From Flaccisagitta enflata (Eukaryota; Chaetognatha; Sagittoidea; Aphragmophora): DNA of 64,000 nucleotides. Numbering within the stretch: position 1 is the first letter of the stretch; every line of letters starts with the position of its first letter. Position numbers and translations under genes: made by a program. A model generated the notes under the pieces. That model was not told where the DNA came from and did no database searches. It saw only the letters and a list, made by a program, of their open reading frames with translations. The stretch spans positions 23,064,001 to 23,128,000 of the forward strand of contig OZ231127.1 of the NCBI GenBank assembly GCA_965153355.1, given 5' to 3'. Shown here piece by piece: positions 11,601-23,666 of the stretch.

Positions 11601-13269
11601 GCAAAATTGATTTGGACTTGATCTTGGCACTCCATCATCGAAAGATGTGATCTTGAGAAGAAAAGAAAACAAGGCCGGATACACGGGCCAAGACGGTGCG
11701 CCAAGCGTTATTGATTCATACCATATTTTTTCTAAAAAGCGCTCCCCCTCCAAAAGGCGCCCCTCTTTTTTTCTTGGTGTTACACTTTTTAGAAGAGATT
11801 TGGACAGAAATATTGAGTAAAATAATGAAATAATACAACACAATGAACCATTTTTCAAGACTTTTGAACAAATGTATGTAATGAATATCTCCATTGTGAC
11901 TTAAACTTAGCATTTTGGTAGCCTTGCATGAAAAAGATACAATATAAAGGCGGCGCTAATTGGAGGGTTAAAAAGCTAAGTCATATTTCAATTTCAAAAG
12001 CGCCCGGGGCGCTTTTTAGAAAAAATACGGTAGCTATCCCTAGCTCCATCAGACCTATCCCTAGCTCTATCAGACCACTCCTAGCTCTATCAGACCTATC
12101 CCGCCGGGCGTCATTAATCCAGAGCTATCCCTAGCTCCATCAGACCTATCCCTAGCTCTATCAGACCATTCCTAGCTCTATAAGACCTATCCCGAGCTCT
12201 ATCAGGCCTCTCCCGAACTCTATCAGACCTATCCCGAGCTCTATCAGACCTATCCCGAGCTTTATCAGACCTATCACCAGCTCTATCAGACCTATCTCCA
12301 GCTCTATCAGACCTATCCTAAGACCTATCCGACCTATCACCAGACCTATCCGACCTAACACCAGACCTATCCGGCCTATTCCCAGACCTATCCGACCTAT
12401 CCCCAGCTCTAACCGTAGCTGATTATATTAGTGAATGAAATGATGAGTATCATTTATGATGAACAAAATGAGTTTCCTATTGATTTCAAACATTTTTAGC
12501 GATTTTTCATTCGAGCGTGACCGACAGATGGACGGACGGACGGACGGACGGACAGAGCTTCTTATAGAGATGCTATGGCGCATCTAAGAATCATCCTAGC
12601 ATATTTCTGAATCATTTCCAGTGATTTTTGCTTCTTTTCGAGATTTTCAACTCAAGCTTGACGTGACCGACCAACAGACAGCCTCTTATAGAGGTGCTAT
12701 GGCGCACCTAAAAATGTCCTTTTGAATGAAATATTCAAATCTTTAGAAAATCATAATGTCTCCTCTAATCGCTTAAAAAGTTATGGGATTTAATTTGACA
12801 GCATTTTTTTAGTATTTTATTAAATTGAGATAATTTTTCTTTTCTCTTCAAAATTGCGTTTTTCAATGACGGAGTGCCTAGATCAAGTTCAAATCAATTT
12901 TGTAAGTAAATTGGGCTCTACCTTTGCAATCAGAACATGAAAAGTGCTTGAAAATAATTTGATTTTCCAATGCCCATATTGAGCCCATCCTAATACAAAT
13001 CCATAAAAAAAACCCAGAGTAATGTCGGAGCACAACCAAAGTGTCCCGGAGGCAATGGGGCACAAACAACTTCCTATCTTGTTCAACTTGTGTCTTTTTG
13101 TTTTCAGGTATGTTTGCGTCGGAACCCAGTGCAATGGACTGATTTTTCGTATTCTTGCCAAGAGTGGCGCATCGAAACGCATCGGCCCAAAAGACTCGTC
13201 CCCGTCGAACAAAAGATGCCCACTGTACCTTTTTCGCAATTGTTATCACGTTGGAATAAACCGTATTAA
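5683..13269 (+). CDS. Group III-type secreted phospholipase A2, four exons
   Basis: Exons are 5683-5734, 9847-10050, 10249-10334 and 13108-13269; phases 1, 1, 0 join cleanly into 167 codons plus TAA. Exon 1 encodes a hydrophobic signal peptide (about residues 1-17). Exon 2 begins at once with the calcium loop WCGNGN (21-26), then the active-site block DACCRSHDFC with the catalytic His47-Asp48 pair, and many cysteines, as in the bee-venom-like group III fold. Exon 3 continues the helical core. Exon 4 gives a short basic tail with two further cysteines. The enzyme should hydrolyse the sn-2 ester of phospholipids outside the cell, calcium-dependent. Whether it is digestive, signalling or venom-like cannot be told from sequence. 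All splice sites are GT-AG. Exon 4 is the least certain part, since it is supported by acceptor and open frame rather than strong similarity. Confidence 0.85.
5740..6412. other. Start of phospholipase intron 1, no distinct feature
   Basis: AT-rich unique-looking intron sequence. A few short motifs resemble decayed repeat ends (for example GCCACCCTTCGGTCAATG-like text near 5930), but no gene or complete element is supported. Confidence 0.5.
6413..7545. repeat. Two ~595-bp tandem units with internal repeats
   Basis: The phrase TCGAGGACTATAACATGGCC at about 6415 recurs at about 7012, and the following ~530 bp match with few changes. Within each unit, GGTTCACCAATGTTGTTCAA occurs twice about 165 bp apart (near 6664, 6829, 7259 and 7426). 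The join carries a hairpin, CCTCGACGATCAGTTTACGTCGAGG, near 6993. It lies inside intron 1 of the phospholipase gene. Confidence 0.85.
7545..7815. repeat. Poly-T tract with regularly spaced GAAA
   Basis: Runs of 7-18 T separated by GAAA or GAAAA. This is pure low complexity; the lysine/phenylalanine open frames on the minus strand are artefacts. Confidence 0.95.
7830..8950. repeat. 18-bp minisatellite GTAGCTGGGTCAGACCGA with duplicated flanks
   Basis: About 45 units of GTAGCTGGGTCAGACTGA/CCGA, regular at 7930-8345 and degenerate to about 8950. Because the unit is a multiple of three, long frames (SSWVRP repeats) appear, but they lack any other sign of coding and lie inside an intron. The array is flanked and interrupted by a second repeat, GACTTCAAGGTATGCCATCAT, at 7825-7925 and 8560-8685. 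Variants (T/C at position 17, CC/CT at 5) occur in blocks. Confidence 0.95.
9408..9722. repeat. CTT / GTT / CTT trinucleotide microsatellites
   Basis: CTT units at 9415-9482, GTT and GCTGTT units at 9495-9605, and CTT units again at 9655-9718. It lies directly upstream of phospholipase exon 2. Confidence 0.95.
10399..10706. mobile_element. 308-bp MITE with 6-bp TTTTAG target duplication
   Basis: The terminal inverted repeats GCTGAGGCGGATCA and TGATCCGCCTCAGC are exact over 14 bp. Both sides carry TTTTAG (10393-10398 and 10707-10712), a likely target-site duplication. The body is A-rich with no coding capacity. It sits in intron 3 of the phospholipase gene. Confidence 0.85.
11088..11322 (+). 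repeat. Family A structured repeat (copy C)
   Basis: Starts ACAAGGCC. The 5' arm is AGTCGCGTGC (11107-11116) and the 3' hairpin AGTCGCGTAGCACGCGACT is at 11299-11317, followed by TAAAAA. The 5' and 3' arms are exact 10-nt reverse complements. The body is A-rich and the tandem is CCGA/CTGA-type. Confidence 0.85.
11668..12714 (+). repeat. Family A structured repeat, long composite (copy D/E)
   Basis: Starts AACAAGGCCGGATACACGGG. The 5' arm GGTGCGCCA (11695-11703) is the exact reverse complement of the arm TGGCGCACC in the final hairpin (12692-12709), after which comes TAAAAA. Nested inside are the 22-bp tandem array and a second 3' end with hairpin GATGCTATGGCGCATC (12569-12584), the same unit as at 1-715. 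It lies in intron 3 of the phospholipase gene. Confidence 0.8.
11719..12032. repeat. ~310-bp inverted-repeat element inside copy D
   Basis: The left end TACCATATTTTTTCTAAAAA and the right end TTTTTAGAAAAAATACGGTA are inverted copies with one mismatch and an indel. Both are followed inward by GCGC-rich sequence. It looks like a small foldback inserted into the family A body. Confidence 0.6.
12715..13107. other. Intron sequence with an inverted copy of 10750-10900
   Basis: The stretch around 12960-13060 is inverted relative to 10757-10830 (shared phrase ATACAAATCCATAAAAAAAA / TTTTTTTTATGGATTTGTAT). Part of it is also direct to 11500-11640. It is decayed repeat DNA in phospholipase intron 3; no gene seen. 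Confidence 0.5.
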
Positions 13270-13546
13270 ACTCATTGTATTTGTTGCTTGTTTTTCTTTA
13301 ACAAGGAACGGATAGAGTAAACGAGCAAATGAAAATATATTATCGGTGAAGTTGAAGTTAGAGCCTCGACCAATGAGAAATTAAAAATCATATCCCTCGT
13401 CATGTCCAGCAAATTATGAGCTGGCAATTGGGAGTGAGTTCGATGGTCAGATGTTTAATGATAATGATAATTTCTCATACATTTTTTTTATTTTTAAATC
13501 CTATCATACATTTTTAAAGTTTTAAATCTTCTTGGAAAAACCAATT

Positions 13547-14013
13547 TACTTTTTTCTCATAAGAACCAAGTTTATAAGAACGTTAGGCTTAAAATCCTCA
13601 AAAATTTAAGGACATGCTAAGAACATCGGAAGGCTTCATTTTTTAAAAAATCTAAGAACATAAGCTTAAAATCTTTAAAGATTTAAGAACATGCTAAAAA
13701 TATTAGAAAGCATCAGTTGTTCAATAAAAATAACAAACCTAGATATAATTATGTAAATTGCTTTGTTTGTGCAGCATTTTCATTGTTCTTGAAACTCACT
13801 TAAAATGTTTAAACCAGTAGTTTTATTGACATTTCCCATCATTTTCTCCCTGAAGAAAAACTCAAACCAATCAAGAACATTTTTAATAAAAGGTTAGAAA
13901 CTGTCCACGAATTAAGAACAATTTAAGAGCGTTTAAACCTTGAAACTACCTGGAATTTAAGAACATTGAAGGCTTGCCCAAAAAGTGACGTTCTCATAAG
14001 AAAAAAAAGTGTA
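13547..14013. mobile_element. Family C MITE (copy 1)
   Basis: The ends TACTTTTTTCTCATAAGAAC and CATAAGAAAAAAAAGTGTA are inverted. Internal phrases such as GAACGTTAGGCTTAAAAT are shared, inverted, with 17229-17719. No coding capacity. Confidence 0.8.
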
Positions 14014-14451
14014 TCAGTTTCGTTCAATCGTTAAAATGCCTGCTTTTTTCCAGAAAAAAATTGATGAAGGACCCTGTTGGGAAAAAATTGATGAAGGACC
14101 CTGTTGGAAAAAAGTTTTCGGACTTTACAGGCCATCCTTCGAGGCCCGCTTTTTACAATTGCCAAACTTGCATTGTAACTTTTGTCGTGCTCTCGTAAAA
14201 TAAATTCATTCATTCATTCATTCAATCGCTCTTAAATAAGAAATACAAACAAAACAAACAAAAACAAACAAAAAAACATATCCAGGTTGTGAATGAGAAA
14301 GTTCTAGACTAGCTGATGGTAAAACTGAAAGACTCCTAACAATTTTTTAAAAAATTATTCAACAACATTTTGGCAAACTTGGAATTAACAGAGAGACTAA
14401 AAAGCACAAAGAAAAGAAACTCTCATCATTCGGGAAAGAAACAAAAAAAGA

Positions 14452-16285
<1,834 letters not shown>

Positions 16286-16299
16286 CTTGATGTCGAGGG

Positions 16300-16868
16300 T
16301 TACTTTTCTGAATTCTTATTAAAAAAAGGAGAATTTGAAAAAAGACGTATTTTAATTTGACTTCAAAAGCCATTGAGAGCAAATCTTGCACCGCCTTCAT
16401 GCGTCGACCACAGTTTAATCTCACAATAGCGCATTGAATTCATAAGACATAGTTGTTACCAGTTGGGAGGTTGTTGGTGGTATTGGAAGTATATAGGAAA
16501 TAAAAACATTGTTGAGACTTTGCTAAATGATGGTAATAATATTATTTTTTCTTTCTCATTTCTTTGTTAACTTCATCATTCCAGCTCCATATTTCAATAT
16601 ACTTATCTGTACGCTACAAGAGGTTATGTTAGAAAAGGATTCGCAGTTTGGATATAGTGAGAGAAGTTGTTCCACTTGTCATAAGTAAGCAAACAATCAG
16701 CCTCTCGTCCGTTATCGCTATCACGGCTTTCTCCTTTTTGTAGGGATCCTTTGTTTATTTACGGTATAGACGTGAGGGCACCTGTGCTGGTCACAGAAAC
16801 AAGGCCGTCTCGATTTCACCCTTTAACATGATTAAAGGATTGAGAGAATCATGAACACATTCTCGTTT
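16300..16868. other. Region upstream of the cystatin gene, no distinct feature
   Basis: AT-rich intergenic DNA that should contain the cystatin promoter. I see no convincing core-promoter motif and no gene. Confidence 0.4.
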
Positions 16869-16869
16869 C

Positions 16870-17090
16870 TCTAAAGTCGCGTGCACGCGACTCAATCACC
16901 CGCTCCGTCCGTTGGCCGGTCGATTGGTCTGTCCGTCCGTCAGTCAGTCCGTCCGGAACAACTTTTTTTTTGCGTTTATCGGCGGTTTTTGCGTTACTGC
17001 TCCTGACCAACTGCATAGTTGGTCTATTTCATCACTGCCCCTGCCCACCCGCAAGCGACTTAGGTAGCCGTGTATACAAATTTGTTTAAA
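16870..17090 (-). repeat. Family A structured repeat (copy G)
   Basis: Reverse orientation, with the palindromic hairpin AGTCGCGTGCACGCGACT at 16875-16892. The 5' arm AGTCGCTTGC (complement of 17051-17060) pairs with the 3' arm with one mismatch. The GGTGGGCAGGGGC motif is present. Confidence 0.8.
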
Positions 17091-17228
17091 AAAACAAGCT
17101 AGTAAAGACCTTTGACAATTGACAATTGACAATTGAATGATGAGGTTGCAAGGATTATGCTGAGTAATGGACAAAAGCACATTGATAACAATTACAAAAC
17201 AAAAACAAAACAACAACCAAAACAACCA

Positions 17229-17719
17229 TACACTTTTTTTATTTTATAAGAACGTCACTTTTTGGGCAAGGCTTCAATGTTCTTAAATTTTGAGCAGTTT
17301 CAAGGCTCGAACGTTCTTAAATTGTTCTTAATTTAAATGCACTCTTTAGCCTTCAATTAAGAACGTTCTTAATTAGTTTAAGTTTGTCATTAAAAAGAAA
17401 ATGAATGAAAATGTTAATGAAACAACAAAGCAATAGGTTTAAATATTTTAAGTGAATCAAGATCAATGAAAGTAGAAAAAAAACATGCTATAAAAAGTGA
17501 GACATGATTTGCTGAACAGAAAAGATACAGAGTCAAGGAACAATTGATTCAAAAAAGCCCAGAAAAAAAAACGTTCTTAAATTTTTGAGATTTTAGCCTA
17601 ATGTTCTTAAATTTTTCAAAAAATTAAGCCTTCCAATGTTCTTAGCATGTTCTTAAATTTTTGATGATTTGAAGCCTAACGTTCTTATAAACTTGGTTCT
17701 TATAGAATAAAAAAGTGTA
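17229..17719. mobile_element. Family C MITE (copy 2)
   Basis: The ends TACACTTTTTTTATTTTATA and TATAGAATAAAAAAGTGTA are inverted. Bounded by TA. Several internal copies of the phrase GTTCTTAAATT. Non-coding. Confidence 0.85.
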
Positions 17720-17754
17720 ACCGCAACAACCACAACAGCAACAACTACAATTTC

Positions 17755-17846
<92 letters not shown>

Positions 17847-17848
17847 CG
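17755..17848. repeat. AAC microsatellite
   Basis: About thirty uninterrupted AAC/CAA units. Confidence 0.95.
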
Positions 17849-18190
17849 ATTAGGGCAAGTGAGCAACATTACTGAAGGTTCCCTCCTGTTCTTTAGATTC
17901 GTTCATTTCGTACTAGGTGTTTTTAAGAATATTTTTTTCCCGAAATTTAAAAATGGAGAGCAATTGAAACGATAAACAAATCAAACATGACGAGTAACCT
18001 TTTCCATCGAATCTGTGGAAGCAAAAAAGCAGAAAAGCAAAAAAGCAAAGAATGTTTTGAGCCGTAGACGGTAGACGGTAAAAAGAACCCGTTGCCCAAA
18101 TACCGTTTTAGTTATCTCGGATACTAGTCTAGGTAGTGCAGTGTTGAGTATGGTCAATAGCTTGTACCTAAATGACTAAAAGCAATACAA

Positions 18191-18768
18191 TCAGAATTCT
18201 ACAAGTAGTTCTTGTTGTGGGGCTGTCTTGGGCTTCTAATGGCATCAACTTTGGTCTGAAAAATTTGCATCTTGCTGTCCGCGCCTTACCTTGAATTTTC
18301 CTTCAGCCTATGGGAAACCAAAAATTTCAAAGTGCTTAAATCTCTGTTTTGACTGCCGATTTGAAATCTGCAGAAAAAACTGTTAATTGAAAGTGCTTTC
18401 CTTTTTTCAATATTCCTTCGGGATCATAGTCAAAATTCATCTTAAAGATATAAAAAAAGGTAAGTTCGGCGATTTTACATATAAATAAAAGAGAAAGGTA
18501 AGTTTTGCAAACTTTGACACTTATTTTGAGCACCTTCTAGTTGGAATATTGAAAAAAGGAAAGCACTTTCAATTAACAGTTTTTTCTGCAGATTTCAAAT
18601 CTGCAGTCAAAACAGAGATTTAAGCACTTTGAAATTTTTGGTTTTCCATAGGCTGAAGGAAAATTCAAGGTAAGGCGCGGACAGCAAGATGCCATTTTTT
18701 CAGACCAAAAGTGATGTCATTGGAAGCCCATGACAGCCCCACGATGAGAACTACTTGTGGAGTTCTGA
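18191..18768. mobile_element. ~578-bp long-arm palindromic element
   Basis: The arms (about 18191-18405 and 18545-18768) are inverted repeats, sharing for example GAAAGTGCTTTCCTTTTTTC with GAAAAAAGGAAAGCACTTTC. The outer ends are TCAGAATTCTACAAGTAGTT and CTACTTGTGGAGTTCTGA. The spacer is ~140 bp. No transposase. Confidence 0.8.
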
Positions 18769-18849
18769 TTTTATTGTTTATTGTCATTTCGGTACAAGCT
18801 AATGGTCAATGGAGAGATACACAAAGACGGATACACGGCCAATGAGTAA

Positions 18850-19591
18850 TCACGGGGGGGGGGGGGGCTGAAATAGGGATGGGAAGAGGCTGTAATGCTC
18901 AGGAAGAACTAATTTCTCTGATTTCGCATTACAGATAGAGCAGCCTCTTATAAATAGGAATACAGTCACTTGACAAGCGAATAAAATGAGTAAAATTAGC
19001 GATGATAACGACAAAGAGAAATGATTATAAATAGGGATTTGACCTTTGTTGGCTAGAATATTGCTCTCCAGACAAAAGTTTGGTATGTTGACAGATAGGA
19101 AGAAACAAAGGAGAGAAGAGTGGCTACATACAAGCGCTTGACGGAGGGTTGCATCGGCGGACTAATGATCTGGCCAACGTTATGAATGGACATACTTAGC
19201 CTTATATGCATATCAATATATCTTATGGAAAAAGTTTTGCACCAAAACTCATGGTCTTTGACCCTTTCCGACGGCGTTGCCAAAAAAGCGAAATGGAAAT
19301 GAAAGTTAGTGATAATATCTTAAAATATAACTAGATGTGACAAAAAAACAGAGAAATGTCAGTTTTGGGTGAGTCGGCGGCGGTGTTGGTTTTGATATAC
19401 TGATAGAGCTATAGAGGGCTCATTCTTCAATGGCGTCACTGAATAAACATCAGAACTACTGAAGGCACTAAGGAAAAAAGTGAGTATCTAAACCGCGAAA
19501 AAAGAAAAAAAAGTCTAAATACAACGTCTGGCCATTACAACTCTCGGACGACTCTTCAAACGTGGAGAGAATAGAAAGACATCACACACAG

Positions 19592-19600
<9 letters not shown>
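18850..19600. other. Region upstream of the receptor, decayed repeats
   Basis: It contains a degenerate family A-like remnant (ATACACGGCCAATGAG at about 18833 and CAGCCTCTTATAAATAG at about 18940) and otherwise AT-rich DNA. No gene recognised. Confidence 0.4.

Positions 19601-19675
<75 letters not shown>
19595..19675. repeat. CA microsatellite
   Basis: About forty CA units immediately before family A copy H. Confidence 0.95.
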
Positions 19676-19676
<1 letters not shown>

Positions 19677-19682
19677 TATAGA

Positions 19683-19841
19683 AACAAGGCCGGATACACG
19701 GCCAATACCAGTCGCGGACGGGTGGGCAGGGGCGGAAATGCGCGTTTTCACACTTTCAAACTCGATCACCACGGACCGACCAACGGACGGACGGACGGAC
19801 GGACAAAGCCTCTTATAGAGTCGCTTGTCCGCGACTAAAAA
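19683..19841 (+). repeat. Family A structured repeat (copy H)
   Basis: A complete short copy: AACAAGGCCGGATACACGGCC, 5' arm AGTCGCGGAC (19710-19719), GGTGGGCAGGGGC, CGGA tandem, CCTCTTATAGAG, hairpin at 19819-19836, TAAAAA. The arm and the 3' arm GTCCGCGACT are exact complements. The left side of the 3' hairpin (AGTCGCTT) has drifted. Confidence 0.9.
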
Positions 19842-20025
19842 GGCCAGTCAGGCGGACAGACAAGACAAGGAGTAATATTTAGTTCCGATAATCCTCTTTT
19901 GTTCCCAAAATTTCAGAAAAGAAAAATCTTCTCGTTTTGCAAAACTCCTAATCGGCTCGACACTCCACCTATACCATCAACGAACCTTTTTTTACAATCT
20001 TAAACTACATTGTACGAACAAAAGA

Positions 20026-21039
20026 ATGAGTCATTCCTCCTCCTCCGCCTCCTCTTCCCTCTCTCCCTCCTCTCAAAGCGTAGACAACGGAACGACGTCA
20101 AGTCACAACTGCACCGGCGATGCCATCTTCGTAGCAGCGGGTCATCCAATCAACGCGTCCTTATCCTTCACTTCCATCTTGTTGAATGTTTGCGTCATTT
20201 TGGTGGTTCGTTTTATGGCCCAAAAGAAGCAAATTCCCGTCAAGAATCTGTTCTTCGTTTTGGCGGCGAGCGATTGTGGCGTAGGTCTCATTTACGCCAC
20301 GCAGGCGATGTGTCATTGGTGTTTCGACGCTTGTTCGATGACTAGGACCGCCATCATCGCCATAAACCAACTACAATCCATCGCCATCTTCTCCAATCGC
20401 GGAATTACTCTGTACGTGACGTGGATCCGCGCAGTGGCCGTCGGCTCAGTCACCGCGGAAAGCTTTCAAAACAAAAGACTGCCGCGAATTTTCGCGGAAA
20501 TAACCTCGTTCATCCTATTGGGAAGTCTGCCGATGCTGTTACAATGGCTCATACCGATGACCGATCACGAAGCGGACATTTTAAGGTTGTCGTATTTTGT
20601 CTTACTGACCATGTGGATGATGATTTTCGCGACTTTTATTTTCTTCAAAGTTCGTTTTCTCAAAAAATCTTCTCCGGCTTCGAAGTCATCGTCGACTAGC
20701 GCCAATAGCGGCGTTAACCGTAGTGCGCGCGATACACGGGCGTCAACCTCAAAGGATGACTTTCAAACATTAGTGTTACTCGTAGCGTTTATTTTCTGCG
20801 CCTGTCATTTAATGGGCGTCATATTTTTCAGCTTTAGATTGACGCCTGTGTTTACTATCAAGACGACAATGATTTTGGCATTTTGGTTAGATACCGCTAT
20901 GTTGTTCAATTCCGCCGTTAATTTTCTCGTTTACGTCGCGGCATCGCGTTCGTTTCGCCGCGCATTGGTTCAATATGTAAATCAGGTCGTAAGACGAGAT
21001 GTGTCTCGTGAAACTCAAACACAATTAACAGTTTATTGA
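20026..21039 (+). CDS. Rhodopsin-like seven-helix receptor, single exon
   Basis: 337 codons, ATG to TGA. The serine-rich N-terminus has three N-glycosylation sequons (Asn21, Asn28, Asn43). Seven hydrophobic segments lie near residues 44-64, 75-96, 107-137, 157-176, 186-209, 247-270 and 279-304. Class A marks are Asn74/Asp83 in helix 2 and an NSAVN...Y ending of helix 7 (295-303, the NPxxY position without Pro). The helix 3 DRY position reads WIR (133-135), and no cysteine is visible between helices 4 and 5, so the usual disulfide to helix 3 seems absent. The third loop is serine-rich and basic. It is probably a divergent peptide- or chemo-receptor; the ligand cannot be guessed. A polyadenylation signal AATAAA lies at 21224. 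No introns, so a retrocopy or tandem-expanded receptor family is possible. Confidence 0.85.
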   Translation: MSHSSSSASSSLSPSSQSVDNGTTSSHNCTGDAIFVAAGHPINASLSFTSILLNVCVILVVRFMAQKKQIPVKNLFFVLAASDCGVGLIYATQAMCHWCFDACSMTRTAIIAINQLQSIAIFSNRGITLYVTWIRAVAVGSVTAESFQNKRLPRIFAEITSFILLGSLPMLLQWLIPMTDHEADILRLSYFVLLTMWMMIFATFIFFKVRFLKKSSPASKSSSTSANSGVNRSARDTRASTSKDDFQTLVLLVAFIFCACHLMGVIFFSFRLTPVFTIKTTMILAFWLDTAMLFNSAVNFLVYVAASRSFRRALVQYVNQVVRRDVSRETQTQLTVY

Positions 21040-21223
21040 GAAACATTCTATTCCGTTTCAATGATCGGTATATTTGGGAATAGTGTAAAAGCCACAAACA
21101 ACTTTTTCGACTGTTGATAAATTTCATGCTAACGCAATAATTTTGCTTGAGTCCTATAGAACGCGTCATGTAATGGTTAAAATGGATCCTTCCACTCAAT
21201 TTTGTTGTGTCATTCCTTAAAAG

Positions 21224-21229
21224 AATAAA
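21224..21229 (+). terminator. Polyadenylation signal of the receptor gene
   Basis: AATAAA 185 bp after the receptor stop codon, the first canonical signal downstream. Confidence 0.5.
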
Positions 21230-21257
21230 CCGCGCCTAAGTACTTGACATCAGTCAA

Positions 21258-22352
21258 AAACAAGGCCGGATACAATCCAGTCGCGGACGGTTGCACTAAG
21301 GGCCACGGATTGCGCTAGATGGCTCCTTGGGTATAGAGGCGAAAATTTTCATCTCTGCTATATGGCTCAAACTAAGTAGAATGGTCATGGTAGCATTTGA
21401 GCATACATTACCGGTCCATATGACAGGTTTTAAGGCAATTTAGAGTGAAAAAAGGCGACCTAAATCGACATTACTACGAAAAATGCTACATTTCAAGAAA
21501 AATCAATGATTTTTTTGGGATTATCTGTTAAGATTACAAAAAGCTCATGATATCTTCAATATTGGATTGGATTCCTTCATTAATGTTTAAATGTCTGGAA
21601 AAATTTAAAAAATCATTATTTTTTACATTTTTAGCACTATTAAATTAGTTTACTATTACTACATATTTGACCTAATTTGCATGCTTTTATTACCCTATAA
21701 ATATAAAAAATCGCACAAGGACGCACAATGAGCCACCTATGCCAAAATGTAGTTCAAGGGGTCCTGAATCCAGAATGCTATGGCTCAAGCGGGCCTTCGA
21801 CGTCCAAATTGCGATTTTCTTGGCCTAAAATGGACAAGTAATAATGTGGATAAAAGTAAAAATCTATATTTGATTGAAAGAAAAATGAGCAAAATGAGCT
21901 AAATGAGCAAAAAAATGATTTTTTTTGAGCACATTGTTAAGGAATCTTATTGAACAAAGACAAGAATTTAATTGATTTGGTCAAAACATTAGACAATTTA
22001 AATACTAAATGTAAGAGAGTTTAGCAGTATTTTTCACTTTATTTTGTCAAATTTCTCTTCTTTTGTACTCTAAGCTCATAAAGCTCTTGATCAATAGAAA
22101 TGAGTCAATATTGGATATAAATAGTTTCATAACATCTGAAAATATGCAGAAAAATGTTTTTCACTCTATATATTTCATAAGGAACAATGTAATGGAAAAG
22201 ATGTTATGTTAATCCCCAATGAGCCACCTAGCGCACAATGCAGCCCACAGTGGGTTGGGCAGAAGCAGTAATGCGAAAACCGCTCGGAATTCAAAAATGT
22301 TTCCGACGGACCGACACGGCAAGGTGTAGAGTCGCGTGTCCGCGACTAAGAA
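21258..22352 (+). repeat. Family A structured repeat (copy I) split by a 959-bp insertion
   Basis: The 5' part (AACAAGGCCGG..., arm AGTCGCGGAC at 21279-21288) and the 3' part (hairpin AGTCGCGTGTCCGCGACT at 22330-22347) are separated by the element at 21294-22252. Removing one GGTTG copy restores the normal GGACGGTTGGGCAG text seen in copy K. The arms are exact complements. Confidence 0.9.
21294..22252 (+). mobile_element. 959-bp CACT...AGTG element, copy 1
   Basis: Terminal inverted repeats of ~35 bp: CACTAAGGGCCACGGATTGC against the reverse complement of the right end, CACTGTGGGCTGCATTGTGC, continuing GCGCTAGATGGCTC / GCGCTAGGTGGCTC. Flanked by the 5-bp duplication GGTTG. The AT-rich body has no long frame, so it is non-autonomous. 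A second copy of identical length lies inverted at 49981-50939. Confidence 0.9.
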
Positions 22353-23295
22353 GACCAACATATTCATATCAAGTAGAGCTCAGACTATGTGAAGTGCAAT
22401 CACTTTGAATGGAAATGAGGACACATTTTCTTCGAATTTTTTTCTTTGTTGAAAATTTGAGAGAACAGAGAGCCCAGGAGATCCCCCTTGAGGGCAACCA
22501 TCGACGACCTCTCGGAGGGTGAAATTGCTTGCCCCCCTGAAGAGCGTCATCGGTAGGCTAAAAGAGGACTATTAGATAGTTATCTAACATCAAAGAATGT
22601 AAGATTCGGCAACACTGCGATGATCTGTCAAAGTCGACGACAGAGATGATGATCCTGATGACGAACGGCCGTAACTAATTGTGAGTGACAATTAAGTGAA
22701 ATAACTCAATCGCACTATTCAAATGAATTCATCAGAAAAAAACTGTCGTAAATTCTTGGAAATGACAATAACAAAGAAGTGGTACCCAGTTACAAGGCTC
22801 AAATCTTATCAGTCCTTAAAAATAAAGATAGCCTAGTCTTGGGAATAGTACAAATATTTGCGCAAATTGATACTAGAACATTTTCTATATTCCTATTTCA
22901 AAATACAAACTAGAAAGTAAAATGATACAACCTTGAAAATAGGGCTAAATTCAGCTACTTATTTACAACAGAAAAAGCCTGATGATTGACCAGTCGAACG
23001 GAGGCTTTGTGGTTTCAAACATTTTCCTCGGCACATTGATAAGATGCTTCTAGAATTAACAATACATATGTTCATATCAGTATTAGTATAGCACACTAAA
23101 AGCAACGATATACAAAAAAAAAAAAAGAAAGAAAAGAAAACATGTCAGCTGAATCATCTCGAATCATAAAATGATCGAGATGGGACAAATCCAAGAGTAG
23201 TCTAACAGATGCGTGCTATTAAGATACAAGATAAAGAGATAAGAGAGGAGATGAAAAAATTCAAAGAAATCTTTCAAAATGGAGTGCTGGAGAGT
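22353..23295. other. Intergenic, no feature recognised
   Basis: AT-rich unique-looking sequence with a short A-run near 23112. No coding-like segment, RNA gene or complete repeat seen. Confidence 0.5.
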
Positions 23296-23299
23296 GGAG

Positions 23300-23438
23300 A
23301 AAGTCACCAGAGCATTTGGGCAGGAGCAGTAGGCTCAAAAAGCTCAAAAACGCCGAAAAAGTAAAAGGGGACCGACCGACCAACCGACCAACGGACCGAC
23401 ATAGCGGGGTGTAAAGTCGCGTAGCACGCGACTAAAAA
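23300..23438 (+). repeat. Family A structured repeat (copy J, 5' truncated)
   Basis: Begins within the body at GGGCAGGAGCAGT. It keeps the CCGA tandem and the hairpin AGTCGCGTAGCACGCGACT (23415-23433) plus TAAAAA. No AACAAGGCC start. Confidence 0.8.
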
Positions 23439-23666
23439 GTCGCAAAAGCGTTAGATCGTACACGATGCCCCCAACCTAAGACTTTGGCTAAGTCATTGCA
23501 CATACGAATGAGATGATGAATGGGGAAGTGGAAATGTAGGGACCAATGAAGGCTAAAATCTTTGCCCAATGTTTGGGCCGTGAGGATTGAATTTGGGCCA
23601 TGTGACTGGGATTTTGGGCTTGAGGTGAGGGTGGGGTTTGTGTCTAAAGACTGAATTTTGGGCCTC

